Origin: Clostridioides difficile_A
GTDB taxonomy: Bacteria > Bacillota > Clostridia > Peptostreptococcales > Peptostreptococcaceae
NCBI GenBank assembly: GCA_945909635.1
Contig: OX246690.1
Location: 2,542,001-2,606,000, forward strand
DNA length: 64,000 nt
Reading direction: 5' to 3'
The first letter of the stretch is position 1. Every line of letters begins with the position of its first letter. The position numbers were made by a program, and so were the translations under genes. The notes below the pieces were generated by a model. The model had not been told where the DNA came from and did no database searches. It saw only the letters and a list, made by a program, of their open reading frames with translations. Shown here piece by piece: positions 9,985-18,434 of this stretch.

Positions 9985-11043
9985 CTATTCTTCAATCATA
10001 GCTAATATCTTAGCTGAATATATCTTAGAGGCCTTAATTTCTTCTGAAGTTTCTTCTCCTGATAAGACAGTGATTTTAGCTTCTATTTTTAAATTAAAGC
10101 TAAAGTCACCAGTGCTAGAACTAGGTCTTACTATTATAGCTTTATAAGAAAGAGACTGACTATCAAGTTCTAATTTTATATTTGCTGATGTTAAATCTTC
10201 ACCTTCATTATCAAGTGCTGAAAAAGTTAATGACATATTTTCAACTTTAGCAGGTAATGTAAAATTATTGCTAAGTTCTGTTAATGATTTATTTGGTGCA
10301 ATATATGAAGCAAAATCAAAAGTTTTTACAAAATCATCAACCTTTTCTTGATTAGTAGGGTCTTGTTTAAGTATTCTAATATTAGTTATGGTCTTAATAG
10401 ATGTAAGTTCACCCTTAGTAAGAGTTGCTGTAACAGATACAATACTATCGCCATCTTTATATGCAGGTCTAGTGACTACCCCTTTGTCACTTAGACAAGC
10501 AGAATTACTTGTAGTCCATGTTATTGCTATTTCATTTCCTATAGTAGTTGGAAGTATTAAATCAGTTGTGACCTTATTTATATCAGAATTTTTATTTCTA
10601 ATAAGTTCCCAAGTTATTGCATTAGCTGCAGATTCGACTTCACCTTCTTGAGTCCATGCTGGTACTGTAACTTTAAATTCTTTACTTCTACTTACACTTC
10701 CCTTTGATACAATAACATTTATAGTAACTTTTGCATCTGCTTCTCCAAATACAGGTCTTGTTACTCTTCCTGATTGTCCTATTATATTCGGACTAGAAGA
10801 TGACCATACTATAGTTGAACCACAACTACCTTTTTGTATAAATGTTAGATTTTCTGTAACTATACTTGGTATAGATATGTTTCCTATATCCTCTAGGATA
10901 CTTTGCAAATCAGTTCGCTTTGATGCTTTTACAAGCACCTTAAATTTTTTAGTTTTAGAGACTTCTCCAGATTTCACGTTAGCAGATAAATATATTTCCT
11001 TATCTCCTTCATAGAAATCTGGTCTATTAATTATACCTAACAT
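9985..11043 (-). CDS. Protein with atypical bacterial Ig-like repeats
   Basis: A 352-residue protein made of tandem Ig-like modules. Each has the pattern of the atypical bacterial Ig family (aBig_2): VWSSSSPNIIGQSGRVTRPV then ITWTTSNSACLSDKGVVTRP, followed by a strand and a TLTKG/IVSKG turn. A third, more divergent module (about 245-350) ends the protein. Ig-like modules in phages decorate capsid or tail proteins and promote weak binding to carbohydrate. There is no signal peptide. It sits between the 863-aa and 964-aa proteins in one minus-strand operon. Confidence 0.75.
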   Translation of the reverse strand: MLGIINRPDFYEGDKEIYLSANVKSGEVSKTKKFKVLVKASKRTDLQSILEDIGNISIPSIVTENLTFIQKGSCGSTIVWSSSSPNIIGQSGRVTRPVFGEADAKVTINVIVSKGSVSRSKEFKVTVPAWTQEGEVESAANAITWELIRNKNSDINKVTTDLILPTTIGNEIAITWTTSNSACLSDKGVVTRPAYKDGDSIVSVTATLTKGELTSIKTITNIRILKQDPTNQEKVDDFVKTFDFASYIAPNKSLTELSNNFTLPAKVENMSLTFSALDNEGEDLTSANIKLELDSQSLSYKAIIVRPSSSTGDFSFNLKIEAKITVLSGEETSEEIKASKIYSAKILAMIEE

Positions 11044-11075
11044 TAATATTCATCCTTTCTATTTCTAATCATATT

Positions 11076-13667
11076 TTATATAATAGGTTCCTCTTGTAAA
11101 TCTGATTCATCCAACTCATCTGTAGACTTTACATTTACTTCAGTTTGGACTTTTCTGCTTTTATATCTAGCAGTTATAACGGCTCCACCTATTTTTATTC
11201 CATCCAATTCTCCATTTTGAGAAACAGTAACTATACTTTCATTTGATGAAATCCAAATTACTTTATCATCCACTACTACTTCTTCTCCTTCAAGTAGGGA
11301 AAGAGCTTTTTTTGCTCCAACTGTTATAGTTGGGTTTTCAGGAGATATTTTTAATTCTAATGTAGGTTCTTCAACATCTGCTCCTTTAGAAAAACTTACT
11401 ATATTCATGTCAGAAGAATCCCAGATTATTTCTAATCCATTATTTGTTTTATCAGCAAAATAAACTGATTCTGTATTGTTTGTACAAGAATAGATATCTT
11501 TATACATATCTTGTATTTCTCTTAATGCAGCTTCACACTTAGAATCATCATTACTTTCATTATATTTAAGTTCTTTTAATATTCCAACACCGTATCTTTC
11601 ATTTGGAGAATTTGCAAAAGGAGTATAAGGAGTAGTTAATGGAAGGTATATATATGTTTCTTCTGGTTTATCTTCGTATTTCTCAAAAGATTTGTTTACT
11701 ATTAATTCATCAAATGGGAAGAGTGATTCAGCATCTATCACTATCATACCTGATAAAGCTCCACGAACACCTTCTGCACTATGGACAATTTTTATTCTAT
11801 CTGCGAAGTATTCGTTTGTATAAACTGATTTGCCATACATATGTTTTTTCATGAATTGCTCTGTTGATGAGAACATAAAATAGTGACTTTGGAAATAGTC
11901 AGCAGAATCTGTCTTATACATTGCAAAATCTGTTGTTCCATTTGCTGTATGTACACCATAAGTCTGATGGTATTTTATATCTACAAGATTCCCATACTTA
12001 TCTCTATTTGAACCACCTTCTTGAGTAGTTCTTTCTTCTACCTCATCAAAACCTAGATAAAAATAAATTGGTTTTTCAACCATTCCATCTTGTGAACCAT
12101 AGATATAATAACTTAAGTCATTTAAGAGACCTTTTCCATCATTTTGTGCTACATATTTTCTTATATAGTTGTATAAGTCTTGTTCATTATAAGTTACCTG
12201 AACTTCCACTATCATATCTTTTACTATTGGTTTATTTATAGTTATTGGCAATTCAGATGGAAAAGTAATTTTTTCTCTTGATATGGATGTTCTTGCATTA
12301 GGTGTAATATAATATGTTCCATATCCGTTATTATATTTTACGTTTGGATTCATTAATCCAAACTCAGATGCAAATTCATTGTTTACAGATGCACCTATTG
12401 TAACTTGTAAACTAGGTTCATATATAGTCGTTTTCCCACCTGCAATATTTGATCCAAAATCTCTTGGTATATCCCTTCTATTATAGGTATATTTTATTAC
12501 AGTATCTGCTGGTCTATTACTAAGTAGTGAATTATTTAACCAAGGAAATGTACCTATATTTACCCATGCTGACTTAGCACCTGCATTTGATATAACAGCC
12601 TTTCCTGATGTTTTGCCACCATCAGTGCCAAGTGTATTAACTCCATTGAAAGGCTCACTGTACTTAATATTAAACTTTGGTATAGAAGGTACAGATGAAG
12701 AAGTTGCAAATATACCAAAATTTCCAGCTATATCCTTTTTAGCAAAATCAAAACTGTCAATAGAGCCTATATATGCTTGACCAACTAAATATCTATTATC
12801 CTCATAATCTACATTTGGATTACCTGTAACATTTATAAGTACTCTATTTGGATGTATATTAGCAAGTACTCTTATCTTAGTCTTATTGTTTAAAGAAGAT
12901 GTAATAGGAATTCTTAAAAGAGCATCTGATCCAGTTATACCAAGCTCAGATTTAAACTTTTCATCAAAGTCTGTAAACCAAGATAGTTTACACCATTCAG
13001 ATGAAGCAGAGTTAAATTCAGCTATATCTCCAGTTACCATATCTATAACATTTTCTGCTGGACCAGAATAATCCTTATTTGGATTATCAAAAATTCTCAT
13101 ATAACAGTTATGATAGTTTCTAGCTTGTGCATCTTTCTCACCAGTTTTTAGATTTACAACTTTTGGTACAGTTTTTCCATCTCGTTGTTGAGTAGGGTCA
13201 TCCAATTCTGTATCACATAAATACTTTGGAAAGTACACTTCCATATACATAACTGCATTTTCTTCTATAGCTTCATCCAAAAGTCCATATTTTGAAACTT
13301 CATCAGAACCAACTTTTATTGTTTGCTGAGTAATTCTATCAACTGGTCTTGTAATAGCTCTTACAACAACAGAATCAGTTATTTTAGAAATTTGATCTTT
13401 AGTTATTATTTCATATTCTCTTGCATTTACCTCATCAAAAGAAGAGACTTCTCTATCTTTTATAAGTTTAAAGTTTGGATTTGGATATACTATATTCCAA
13501 CAATCTTCTTTTGAAGGCAATGACTTTCTCATTAAATTTCCAGATACATCTTTTACTTCTTTAGTATAATTTCCTAAGGCTAAAACATTTGCTAAATCTT
13601 TTACAAAACTATCTGCATCTGTTTTAAACTCATGGAATACAAAGTCTTTTATTTCATTACTTAACAT
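11076..13667 (-). CDS. 863-aa phage-like structural protein with C-terminal Big_2 domain
   Basis: A strong ribosome site (GAAAGGAAAATTAAAT) precedes the ATG. The main body (1-760) is not recognised; it contains well-ordered mixed regions such as SVVVRAITRPVDRITQQTIK and DVYNEQ-like segments typical of virion proteins rather than enzymes. Residues about 770-850 form a Big_2 Ig-like domain (ISPENPTITVGAKKALSLLE ... ISSNESIVTVSQNGELDG IKIGGAVITARY). It may be a sheath, fibre or decoration component; its exact place in the particle cannot be told from sequence alone. Confidence 0.65.
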   Translation of the reverse strand: MLSNEIKDFVFHEFKTDADSFVKDLANVLALGNYTKEVKDVSGNLMRKSLPSKEDCWNIVYPNPNFKLIKDREVSSFDEVNAREYEIITKDQISKITDSVVVRAITRPVDRITQQTIKVGSDEVSKYGLLDEAIEENAVMYMEVYFPKYLCDTELDDPTQQRDGKTVPKVVNLKTGEKDAQARNYHNCYMRIFDNPNKDYSGPAENVIDMVTGDIAEFNSASSEWCKLSWFTDFDEKFKSELGITGSDALLRIPITSSLNNKTKIRVLANIHPNRVLINVTGNPNVDYEDNRYLVGQAYIGSIDSFDFAKKDIAGNFGIFATSSSVPSIPKFNIKYSEPFNGVNTLGTDGGKTSGKAVISNAGAKSAWVNIGTFPWLNNSLLSNRPADTVIKYTYNRRDIPRDFGSNIAGGKTTIYEPSLQVTIGASVNNEFASEFGLMNPNVKYNNGYGTYYITPNARTSISREKITFPSELPITINKPIVKDMIVEVQVTYNEQDLYNYIRKYVAQNDGKGLLNDLSYYIYGSQDGMVEKPIYFYLGFDEVEERTTQEGGSNRDKYGNLVDIKYHQTYGVHTANGTTDFAMYKTDSADYFQSHYFMFSSTEQFMKKHMYGKSVYTNEYFADRIKIVHSAEGVRGALSGMIVIDAESLFPFDELIVNKSFEKYEDKPEETYIYLPLTTPYTPFANSPNERYGVGILKELKYNESNDDSKCEAALREIQDMYKDIYSCTNNTESVYFADKTNNGLEIIWDSSDMNIVSFSKGADVEEPTLELKISPENPTITVGAKKALSLLEGEEVVVDDKVIWISSNESIVTVSQNGELDGIKIGGAVITARYKSRKVQTEVNVKSTDELDESDLQEEPII

Positions 13668-13688
13668 ATTTAATTTTCCTTTCTATCC

Positions 13689-14309
13689 CTAAATTGGTTC
13701 TGGGTCTTTTAACATTCTTATCCCAAACCATAATTTCTTAGAAGTTCCACTATCATTATGAAATTTTAAAACTACTCTTGAATCTGGAGGTGCTAGATAT
13801 ACATATGTAGATGAACCTAAGAAAAGACCTTCTTTTACTTCTCCTAAATACCAATCTTTAAACCACAATTGTCCATTAAAATATAAATTATAGTGGTCAT
13901 TTTCTCCATATCCACTACATGTAACAGATATAGCAAGAATCTCAACCTCAGATGGAGATAAAACTATCTCTTCTTCAAATACTCCTCTAAGTGCTGGAAC
14001 TTCTATTAGCCTCATATAATTATATGGTTGTGTTTTTGATGCAAATCCTCGTATACTCCCTATCGCTTTTATTTCTTTTACTACATTAACTTCATTGAGG
14101 TTATCTATATTAGAAACAGATTCAAGTTTTTCTACGCTTTTAACTTGCTCCAAGTTTTCAATATTTTTAAGAGTCTCTATTTTTTCTATTTCAGATAGGC
14201 TATCTATTTTATCTATACTTTCTATGTTATTTATTTCTTCTATATTTCCAACTTTTTTTATTTTATCTAAATTCCCACCAGCACTATAAGTGACATTAAA
14301 GTTACTCAT
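13689..14309 (-). CDS. Protein with 3-residue-periodic repeat stalk and C-terminal beta domain
   Basis: A 206-residue protein. Residues about 18-88 are an unusual low-complexity stretch with hydrophobic residues every third position (VGNIEEINNIESIDKIDSLS then EIEKIETLKNIENLEQVKSV), a pattern expected of a beta-helical or triple-stranded needle. The remaining 110 residues form a compact beta-rich domain (GVFEEEIVLSPSEVEILAIS, WFGIRMLKD) like a small receptor-binding head. A stalk-plus-head fibre is a reasonable inference. It lies 26 bases downstream of the DUF5011-repeat gene. Confidence 0.6.
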   Translation of the reverse strand: MSNFNVTYSAGGNLDKIKKVGNIEEINNIESIDKIDSLSEIEKIETLKNIENLEQVKSVEKLESVSNIDNLNEVNVVKEIKAIGSIRGFASKTQPYNYMRLIEVPALRGVFEEEIVLSPSEVEILAISVTCSGYGENDHYNLYFNGQLWFKDWYLGEVKEGLFLGSSTYVYLAPPDSRVVLKFHNDSGTSKKLWFGIRMLKDPEPI

Positions 14310-14334
14310 AATTTCACCTCTATCATACTATTTA

Positions 14335-15333
14335 TTAAACTTCTTCTTTAGGCACTGGTTCTACTTCTATAGTCTTGTCCTCAACACCAGTTAATACTGG
14401 AGGTATATTATCTATTACAGATACCAGCCTAACTGCTATAGTTTCATTTGATGATTTATCAGATACTTTATAAGTAACTTGATATTCTTTTACAACAGAT
14501 GTATCAACTAAATCTCCACCTTCAACAGTTATTAAATCTGTTAAATCTCCATCAACTTCATCTACAGCTGTTACCCCTTCTAAAGCATCAAAGTTCTCAT
14601 TTAAATTTAATGTTAAGTCATCTATACCTGAAAACACTGGCTTAATAGTATCAACAACAGTAACTTTTCTTATAGCACTTGCTTCATTATTTGCTACATC
14701 TGTAACTTTGTATGTTAATATTTGTTCTCCTAAAATAGAAGTATTAATTACTCCTTCTATTACTATCTTTGAAGTTAAATCTCCATCTATATTATCATTA
14801 GCAGTAACTCCAGCCTTTGAATCAAATGTTGAGCCATATTCTACAGTACAATCTTCAACACCAAATAATATAGGAGCTATATTATCAACAACTGTTATTA
14901 TTCTATTTACTACACTTTTGTTTTTAGATTTATCTTCTACAGTGTAGACAATATTATTCTCTCCAGGTATAGCATTATCTACTGTTCCATCTATAACTAT
15001 AGAATCAGTTAAATCCCCATCTATATCATCCATTGCTGTAACTCCAGCTCTTAAATCTAGTTCTTCCAATAAATTTATAGTCTTATCATCAGCACCACTT
15101 ATTATAGGAGCACCTGTATCTACAACTGTTATTGTTCTATTTATTGTTGTTACATTTCCAGATTTATCTGGGGCTGAATACTTCAAAGTATATTGCCCTA
15201 TTACATTGACATTGACTTCCCCTTCAACTGTGACAAGTTCTGTAACATCTCCATCTATATTGTCTATAGATCTAACTCCTTGCATTGGGTCAAAAGAACT
15301 ACCTCTTGGTATCTTCAAATCATTAAAAATCAT
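14335..15333 (-). CDS. DUF5011/HYR-type Ig-like repeat protein
   Basis: 332 residues with four full Ig-like repeats of 75-80 residues and the first strand of a fifth. Each repeat has the signature GVTAxDxIDGDLT ... YxVxDxxxNxxxxxRxxTVVD followed by an APIxxGxxD start of the next module. This is the DUF5011/bacterial surface Ig-like family. The protein stops soon after the fifth module begins (GVEDKTIEVEPVPKEEV), so it may be C-terminally shortened or end by design. There is no signal peptide. AAAGGAGAAAATATT precedes the ATG. A decoration or adhesin function is inferred. Confidence 0.8.
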   Translation of the reverse strand: MIFNDLKIPRGSSFDPMQGVRSIDNIDGDVTELVTVEGEVNVNVIGQYTLKYSAPDKSGNVTTINRTITVVDTGAPIISGADDKTINLLEELDLRAGVTAMDDIDGDLTDSIVIDGTVDNAIPGENNIVYTVEDKSKNKSVVNRIITVVDNIAPILFGVEDCTVEYGSTFDSKAGVTANDNIDGDLTSKIVIEGVINTSILGEQILTYKVTDVANNEASAIRKVTVVDTIKPVFSGIDDLTLNLNENFDALEGVTAVDEVDGDLTDLITVEGGDLVDTSVVKEYQVTYKVSDKSSNETIAVRLVSVIDNIPPVLTGVEDKTIEVEPVPKEEV

Positions 15334-15416
15334 AATATTTTCTCCTTTATTTTTATTATAAATATTTTTGAAAAGTTTTTTAGAATATAAATATATTAGC
15401 TATTTAAGAAAATCTA

Positions 15417-15629
15417 TTACTTGTCATCTAAATACCACTTATTCTCTGTAGCATTATCATTCAATATTCCAAGTGCTGTGAGTAAAGCTAAAAAACAATT
15501 TACTGTATCAGAATAATTTTTTGGTAGTATATCGACATATCCAAAAGATTGAATTGTAAGTACTAACATCGCCGATAGAGAAACCCAAAACCCTTTGTTT
15601 CTTAATCTCTTTTTTAAATAGTTCTTCAT
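15417..15629 (-). CDS. Phage holin, phi-LC3-like
   Basis: A 70-residue protein with a basic N-terminus (MKNYLKKRLRNKGFWVSLSA), one hydrophobic helix (LVLTIQSFGYV), a short turn and a second helix (TVNCFLALLTALGIL) ending at LNDNATENKW. This matches the phi-LC3 holin pattern of RLRNKxFWV followed by ALGIxxDPTT-like residues. Holins open the membrane for an endolysin. No endolysin lies beside it in this window, so its partner may be elsewhere in the element, or it may be used for virion assembly or release only. Confidence 0.8.
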   Translation of the reverse strand: MKNYLKKRLRNKGFWVSLSAMLVLTIQSFGYVDILPKNYSDTVNCFLALLTALGILNDNATENKWYLDDK

Positions 15630-15645
15630 ATATTCTCTCCTTTGA

Positions 15646-15852
15646 CTAGCGTTTTATTTTTTTACGTTGTTTTCTAGGAATGTTTGGAGTTAATGTACAA
15701 TAAGTTATATAACCTGAACTTTCACTAGACTCCTTTCTTGCTTGATACAAACAGCCTTCTTTTTTAATACAATAACAACATTTTATTCTTACTGCTTTTG
15801 AATAAAGTTCTTCTTTATCTTTCTTTTTAATATTTTTTTGTTTAACAGCCAC
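15646..15852 (-). CDS. Small basic cysteine-rich protein
   Basis: 68 residues if started at the GTG at 15852, which has AAGGAAGGTG five bases upstream. An ATG ten codons earlier (15882) has no ribosome site. The chain is very basic at both ends and carries a Cys cluster (IKCCYCIKKEGCLYQ ... YITYCTLTP) that could bind one zinc ion. It sits immediately upstream of the holin gene. No family is recognised; a small nucleic-acid-binding or regulatory phage protein is possible. Confidence 0.55.
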   Translation of the reverse strand: MAVKQKNIKKKDKEELYSKAVRIKCCYCIKKEGCLYQARKESSESSGYITYCTLTPNIPRKQRKKIKR

Positions 15853-15918
15853 ATATTCACCTTCCTTATTAATACTTTTCATTTTCTGAATATACCAACT
15901 ATCTTTCTCTATTGTAAG

Positions 15919-16905
15919 TTATTTAGTAAAAAATTCTCTTATTTTTGATTTATTCCATAATGAATTGTAAATATCTCTTTTATAAATTACAGATAACATA
16001 CAAGCACTTATCAGTTCATCAATTCTAATTTCTATATCGTTTAAATTATCTTCCTTTATTTCATTAACTAAATTGGAATCATCTTTCAAAACATCTAAAT
16101 TCATAAAACCATTTATAAATGTATTTACATCATGTTTAGCTAAAAACAAATTATGTAAAGAAGTCTCTATATTCCCATAAACACTTTTGTCATTAAATAA
16201 ATCATTTTTCATAGTTTTATTTATAAGATTAAACTTTTTGCTTAAAATAGTATAAGTTTCTGAATTTATTGGTTGCCTTTTTTTATTATTTTCAATCAAA
16301 TATAACTCTTTAACTATTTTTTCTATATCATTACAGTATTCTAATAAAATAAATGCACTTTGGACATCATAAAATAAAGAAAAATAATTTATATTATGAT
16401 TAATATCTTCATATTCATATTGATTCAATTTATCAATAAATGAATAATCTACATCATCAAATAAATAATCATTCTTTTTGGTTGTATAAATTCCATTTAT
16501 AAAGACTTTTCTTATATTCAATAGTTCATCTTTTATATTTAAAATTTCTAAGTAACTTTCAAACTTAGAGTCACCATATAAATTATTAAAATTTTCGTCT
16601 TTTAGTATGTCTTGTTCATTTTCTGTAATGGAAAAACAATAATTTTTCATAATTTTACCTTGGTATGTATCATTCTCTATCAAACTCAAATATGATTTTG
16701 ATAATGATATAAGTTTATTTAATTTTGATACTACACTTGATGGATGATACATTTCAAATGATTTTAAAATATTAGTTTTATAATTCTCAGCTGTAATAGA
16801 TTCACTTGTACACTTTGTTGATTTATATTCAAAATCATCAAATCTACCTACTTTTAAATTAGGTCTATAGCTCAATACATCTTCTTCATTTATACTTTTA
16901 TTCAT
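15919..16905 (-). CDS. 328-aa helical protein of unknown function (phage element)
   Basis: A mostly helical soluble protein rich in Asn, Lys and Asp, with no signal peptide, membrane segment or enzymatic motif I recognise. Notable stretches are VVSKLNKLISLSKSYLSLIE and IRIDELISACMLSVIYKRD. It lies between an isolated 35-bp inverted repeat upstream and the Cys-rich gene downstream, in the same direction as the whole left block. It may be an early or regulatory member of the phage-like operon; this is a guess from position. Confidence 0.5.
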   Translation of the reverse strand: MNKSINEEDVLSYRPNLKVGRFDDFEYKSTKCTSESITAENYKTNILKSFEMYHPSSVVSKLNKLISLSKSYLSLIENDTYQGKIMKNYCFSITENEQDILKDENFNNLYGDSKFESYLEILNIKDELLNIRKVFINGIYTTKKNDYLFDDVDYSFIDKLNQYEYEDINHNINYFSLFYDVQSAFILLEYCNDIEKIVKELYLIENNKKRQPINSETYTILSKKFNLINKTMKNDLFNDKSVYGNIETSLHNLFLAKHDVNTFINGFMNLDVLKDDSNLVNEIKEDNLNDIEIRIDELISACMLSVIYKRDIYNSLWNKSKIREFFTK

Positions 16906-16950
16906 ATTCCTTAAACCTTCCTTGTTTAAATATCTTAGATTTGCATACTT

Positions 16951-16985
16951 AAGCTTGTTAGCATTTAAATAATGCTAACAAGCTT
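16951..16985. repeat. 15-bp perfect inverted repeat with 5-bp loop
   Basis: AAGCTTGTTAGCATT, the loop TAAAT, then the exact reverse complement. Neither side carries a clear T-run, so it is not a typical Rho-independent terminator on either strand. It stands in the 200-bp gap between the 89-aa and 328-aa genes. It may be a stabilising mRNA hairpin, a weak terminator or a protein-binding site. Confidence 0.6.
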
Positions 16986-17106
16986 ATTTGAGGTTATTAG
17001 ACTTGTTGGTATTGCGTGGCTTTTTGAGTGGACATATTTTCTATTCACTTGGTAATATACCCTATATAAAATATACTTTGTTAAATTAAAAAGTATATTT
17101 TTTCTT

Positions 17107-17376
17107 TTATATAAAATTTTTTTTTAATTTACTTTCAATATCTGCTAAAGTATTTCCATATGTAAAATCAGTTATGCTCATATTATTTGCTACATTATGA
17201 TTCAAATTTTCATCATAGGCTAACTTATAATACTTAAGCTTACTCTGAAAGTTGTTATTTGTATTTATTATTAACTCCCTGTGATTTTCATCTACTTTTA
17301 CAACTACACCTAAATAGTTATATCCTTTTTCTATAGCATGCTTAAAACAACTCTCTAAATTGATTTTTTTTAACAT
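17107..17376 (-). CDS. 89-aa hypothetical protein, first gene of the left block
   Basis: The ATG follows a strong ribosome site (TAGGGGGAGAAA). The protein is small, soluble, alpha/beta and unrecognised (LESCFKHAIEKGYNYLGVVV at the start, SITDFTYGNTLADIESKLKK at the end). It is the gene of the minus-strand block closest to the chromosomal genes and therefore marks the edge of the element. Its position suggests it could be transcribed from its own promoter in the AT-rich gap at 17.4-17.6 kb. Confidence 0.55.
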   Translation of the reverse strand: MLKKINLESCFKHAIEKGYNYLGVVVKVDENHRELIINTNNNFQSKLKYYKLAYDENLNHNVANNMSITDFTYGNTLADIESKLKKNFI

Positions 17377-17768
17377 TTTCTCCCCCTATTATGTTTAACT
17401 TTTTATATTTATTTATATACATGTATACAATGATTAATTTTCGTATCATCAAAATTAATATTATATAAAAAATATTCTACCTACCATACTATTTAATTTA
17501 TTAAAATTTACATTATTAAATATAATTTTTACATTACAATAGTAAAAGAGCTTAATTTTCGTCAAATGTCAAAGAATATTTATCATCTATATATATACCT
17601 ATACAGTTCTGCATTTTGTAACAAAAAAACAAAATTTATATTATGCTTTTTGTAGAATATATGTATTTAGAGCAAAATATTGTCTTTGTAATTATATACT
17701 TGTTTAAATATTTCAAATTAATTTTCATAATATAAGAAATTATACAATCTCTTATACTAATATATTTA
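17377..17768. other. AT-rich gap between phage-like block and chromosomal genes
   Basis: No convincing gene is present. The gap holds a 12-bp palindrome (TATACATGTATA near 17414) and, on the minus strand, TTGACA- and TTGACG-like hexamers near 17560-17575 that could serve as -35 elements for the left block. No well-spaced -10 was certain. If the left block is an integrated element, its attachment site would be expected here, but with one end only in view no att repeat can be identified. Confidence 0.4.
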
Positions 17769-17834
17769 ACAAAAAATGGATTTAATTTATCATATAACTT
17801 CTTAAAAACTAATATGAATAAAATTAAATCCATT
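17769..17834 (-). terminator. Terminator of the YjdF-like gene
   Basis: Arms AATGGATTTAATTT and AAATTAAATCCATT separated by about 32 bases. On the minus strand the second arm runs into TTTTTT, as expected of a Rho-independent terminator placed 17 bases after the stop at 17851. Confidence 0.7.
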
Positions 17835-17850
17835 ATCATCAATTGTGAAA

Positions 17851-18408
17851 CTATGCATTTGATTTTTTTATTATAAAAGGAATTGTTACAATTGTACCTA
17901 TTAAAGCATCTACCATATCAATCATAGTATCTTCTAGTCCACCAGCTTGTGTAGTAGTACCAATAAAAGTATCCATTAAAAATTCACCTATCTCCCACAA
18001 ACTAGCTACTCCCATACTAAACATAAATACAAATATAATTAAAAATATTTTACTCATTTTGCTTATATCTCTTTGTGTATAGAAATATTTGATTATGGAA
18101 AATGCCACAATAGCAGATATTATTCCTGACCATAAATGTAAAAAATCATCATAATAATTTATATCATAAAAATTAAAACAAGTACCTAATAATGCTGAAA
18201 ACATTATAAATAAAGCAAGAACTATATATAGCTCTTTACTTAACAACCTTTGATTTTGCTTATTTATAAAACTCAGTATAAAAGTACCAACTAAACTTAT
18301 TGCTACTAATCCTATGTTACCTAATTCTTTGTTGATTGCAAAAAATATAGCAGAAAAAATATAAATTATATATAATAGTATAGTTATTGGTTTTAAAAGT
18401 TTATTCAT
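17851..18408 (-). CDS. YjdF/DUF2238-family membrane protein
   Basis: About 185 residues with five or six membrane helices. Family-typical motifs are visible: YYDDFLHLWSG (about residue 90), SLWEIGEFLMD (about 137) and GLEDTMIDMVDALIGT (about 156), matching the conserved His, Glu and Asp clusters of DUF2238/YjdF inner-membrane proteins. The molecular role of this family is not known. An ATG at 18408 is preferred over a GTG at 18414 because of its spacing from AAAGG. The gene lies 26 bases after the oxidoreductase gene and probably shares its transcript. Confidence 0.8.
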   Translation of the reverse strand: MNKLLKPITILLYIIYIFSAIFFAINKELGNIGLVAISLVGTFILSFINKQNQRLLSKELYIVLALFIMFSALLGTCFNFYDINYYDDFLHLWSGIISAIVAFSIIKYFYTQRDISKMSKIFLIIFVFMFSMGVASLWEIGEFLMDTFIGTTTQAGGLEDTMIDMVDALIGTIVTIPFIIKKSNA

Positions 18409-18434
18409 ACACACTTTACCTTTCTAAAACAAGT

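Noticed and set aside
1..17400. Diversity-generating retroelement linked to the adhesin genes
   Set aside because: No reverse transcriptase gene and no template/variable repeat pair is visible in this part of the element.
17636..17842. 68-residue hydrophobic frame on the minus strand
   Set aside because: It has no ribosome site and most of its 5' part is the terminator hairpin of the YjdF-like gene (17769-17834).
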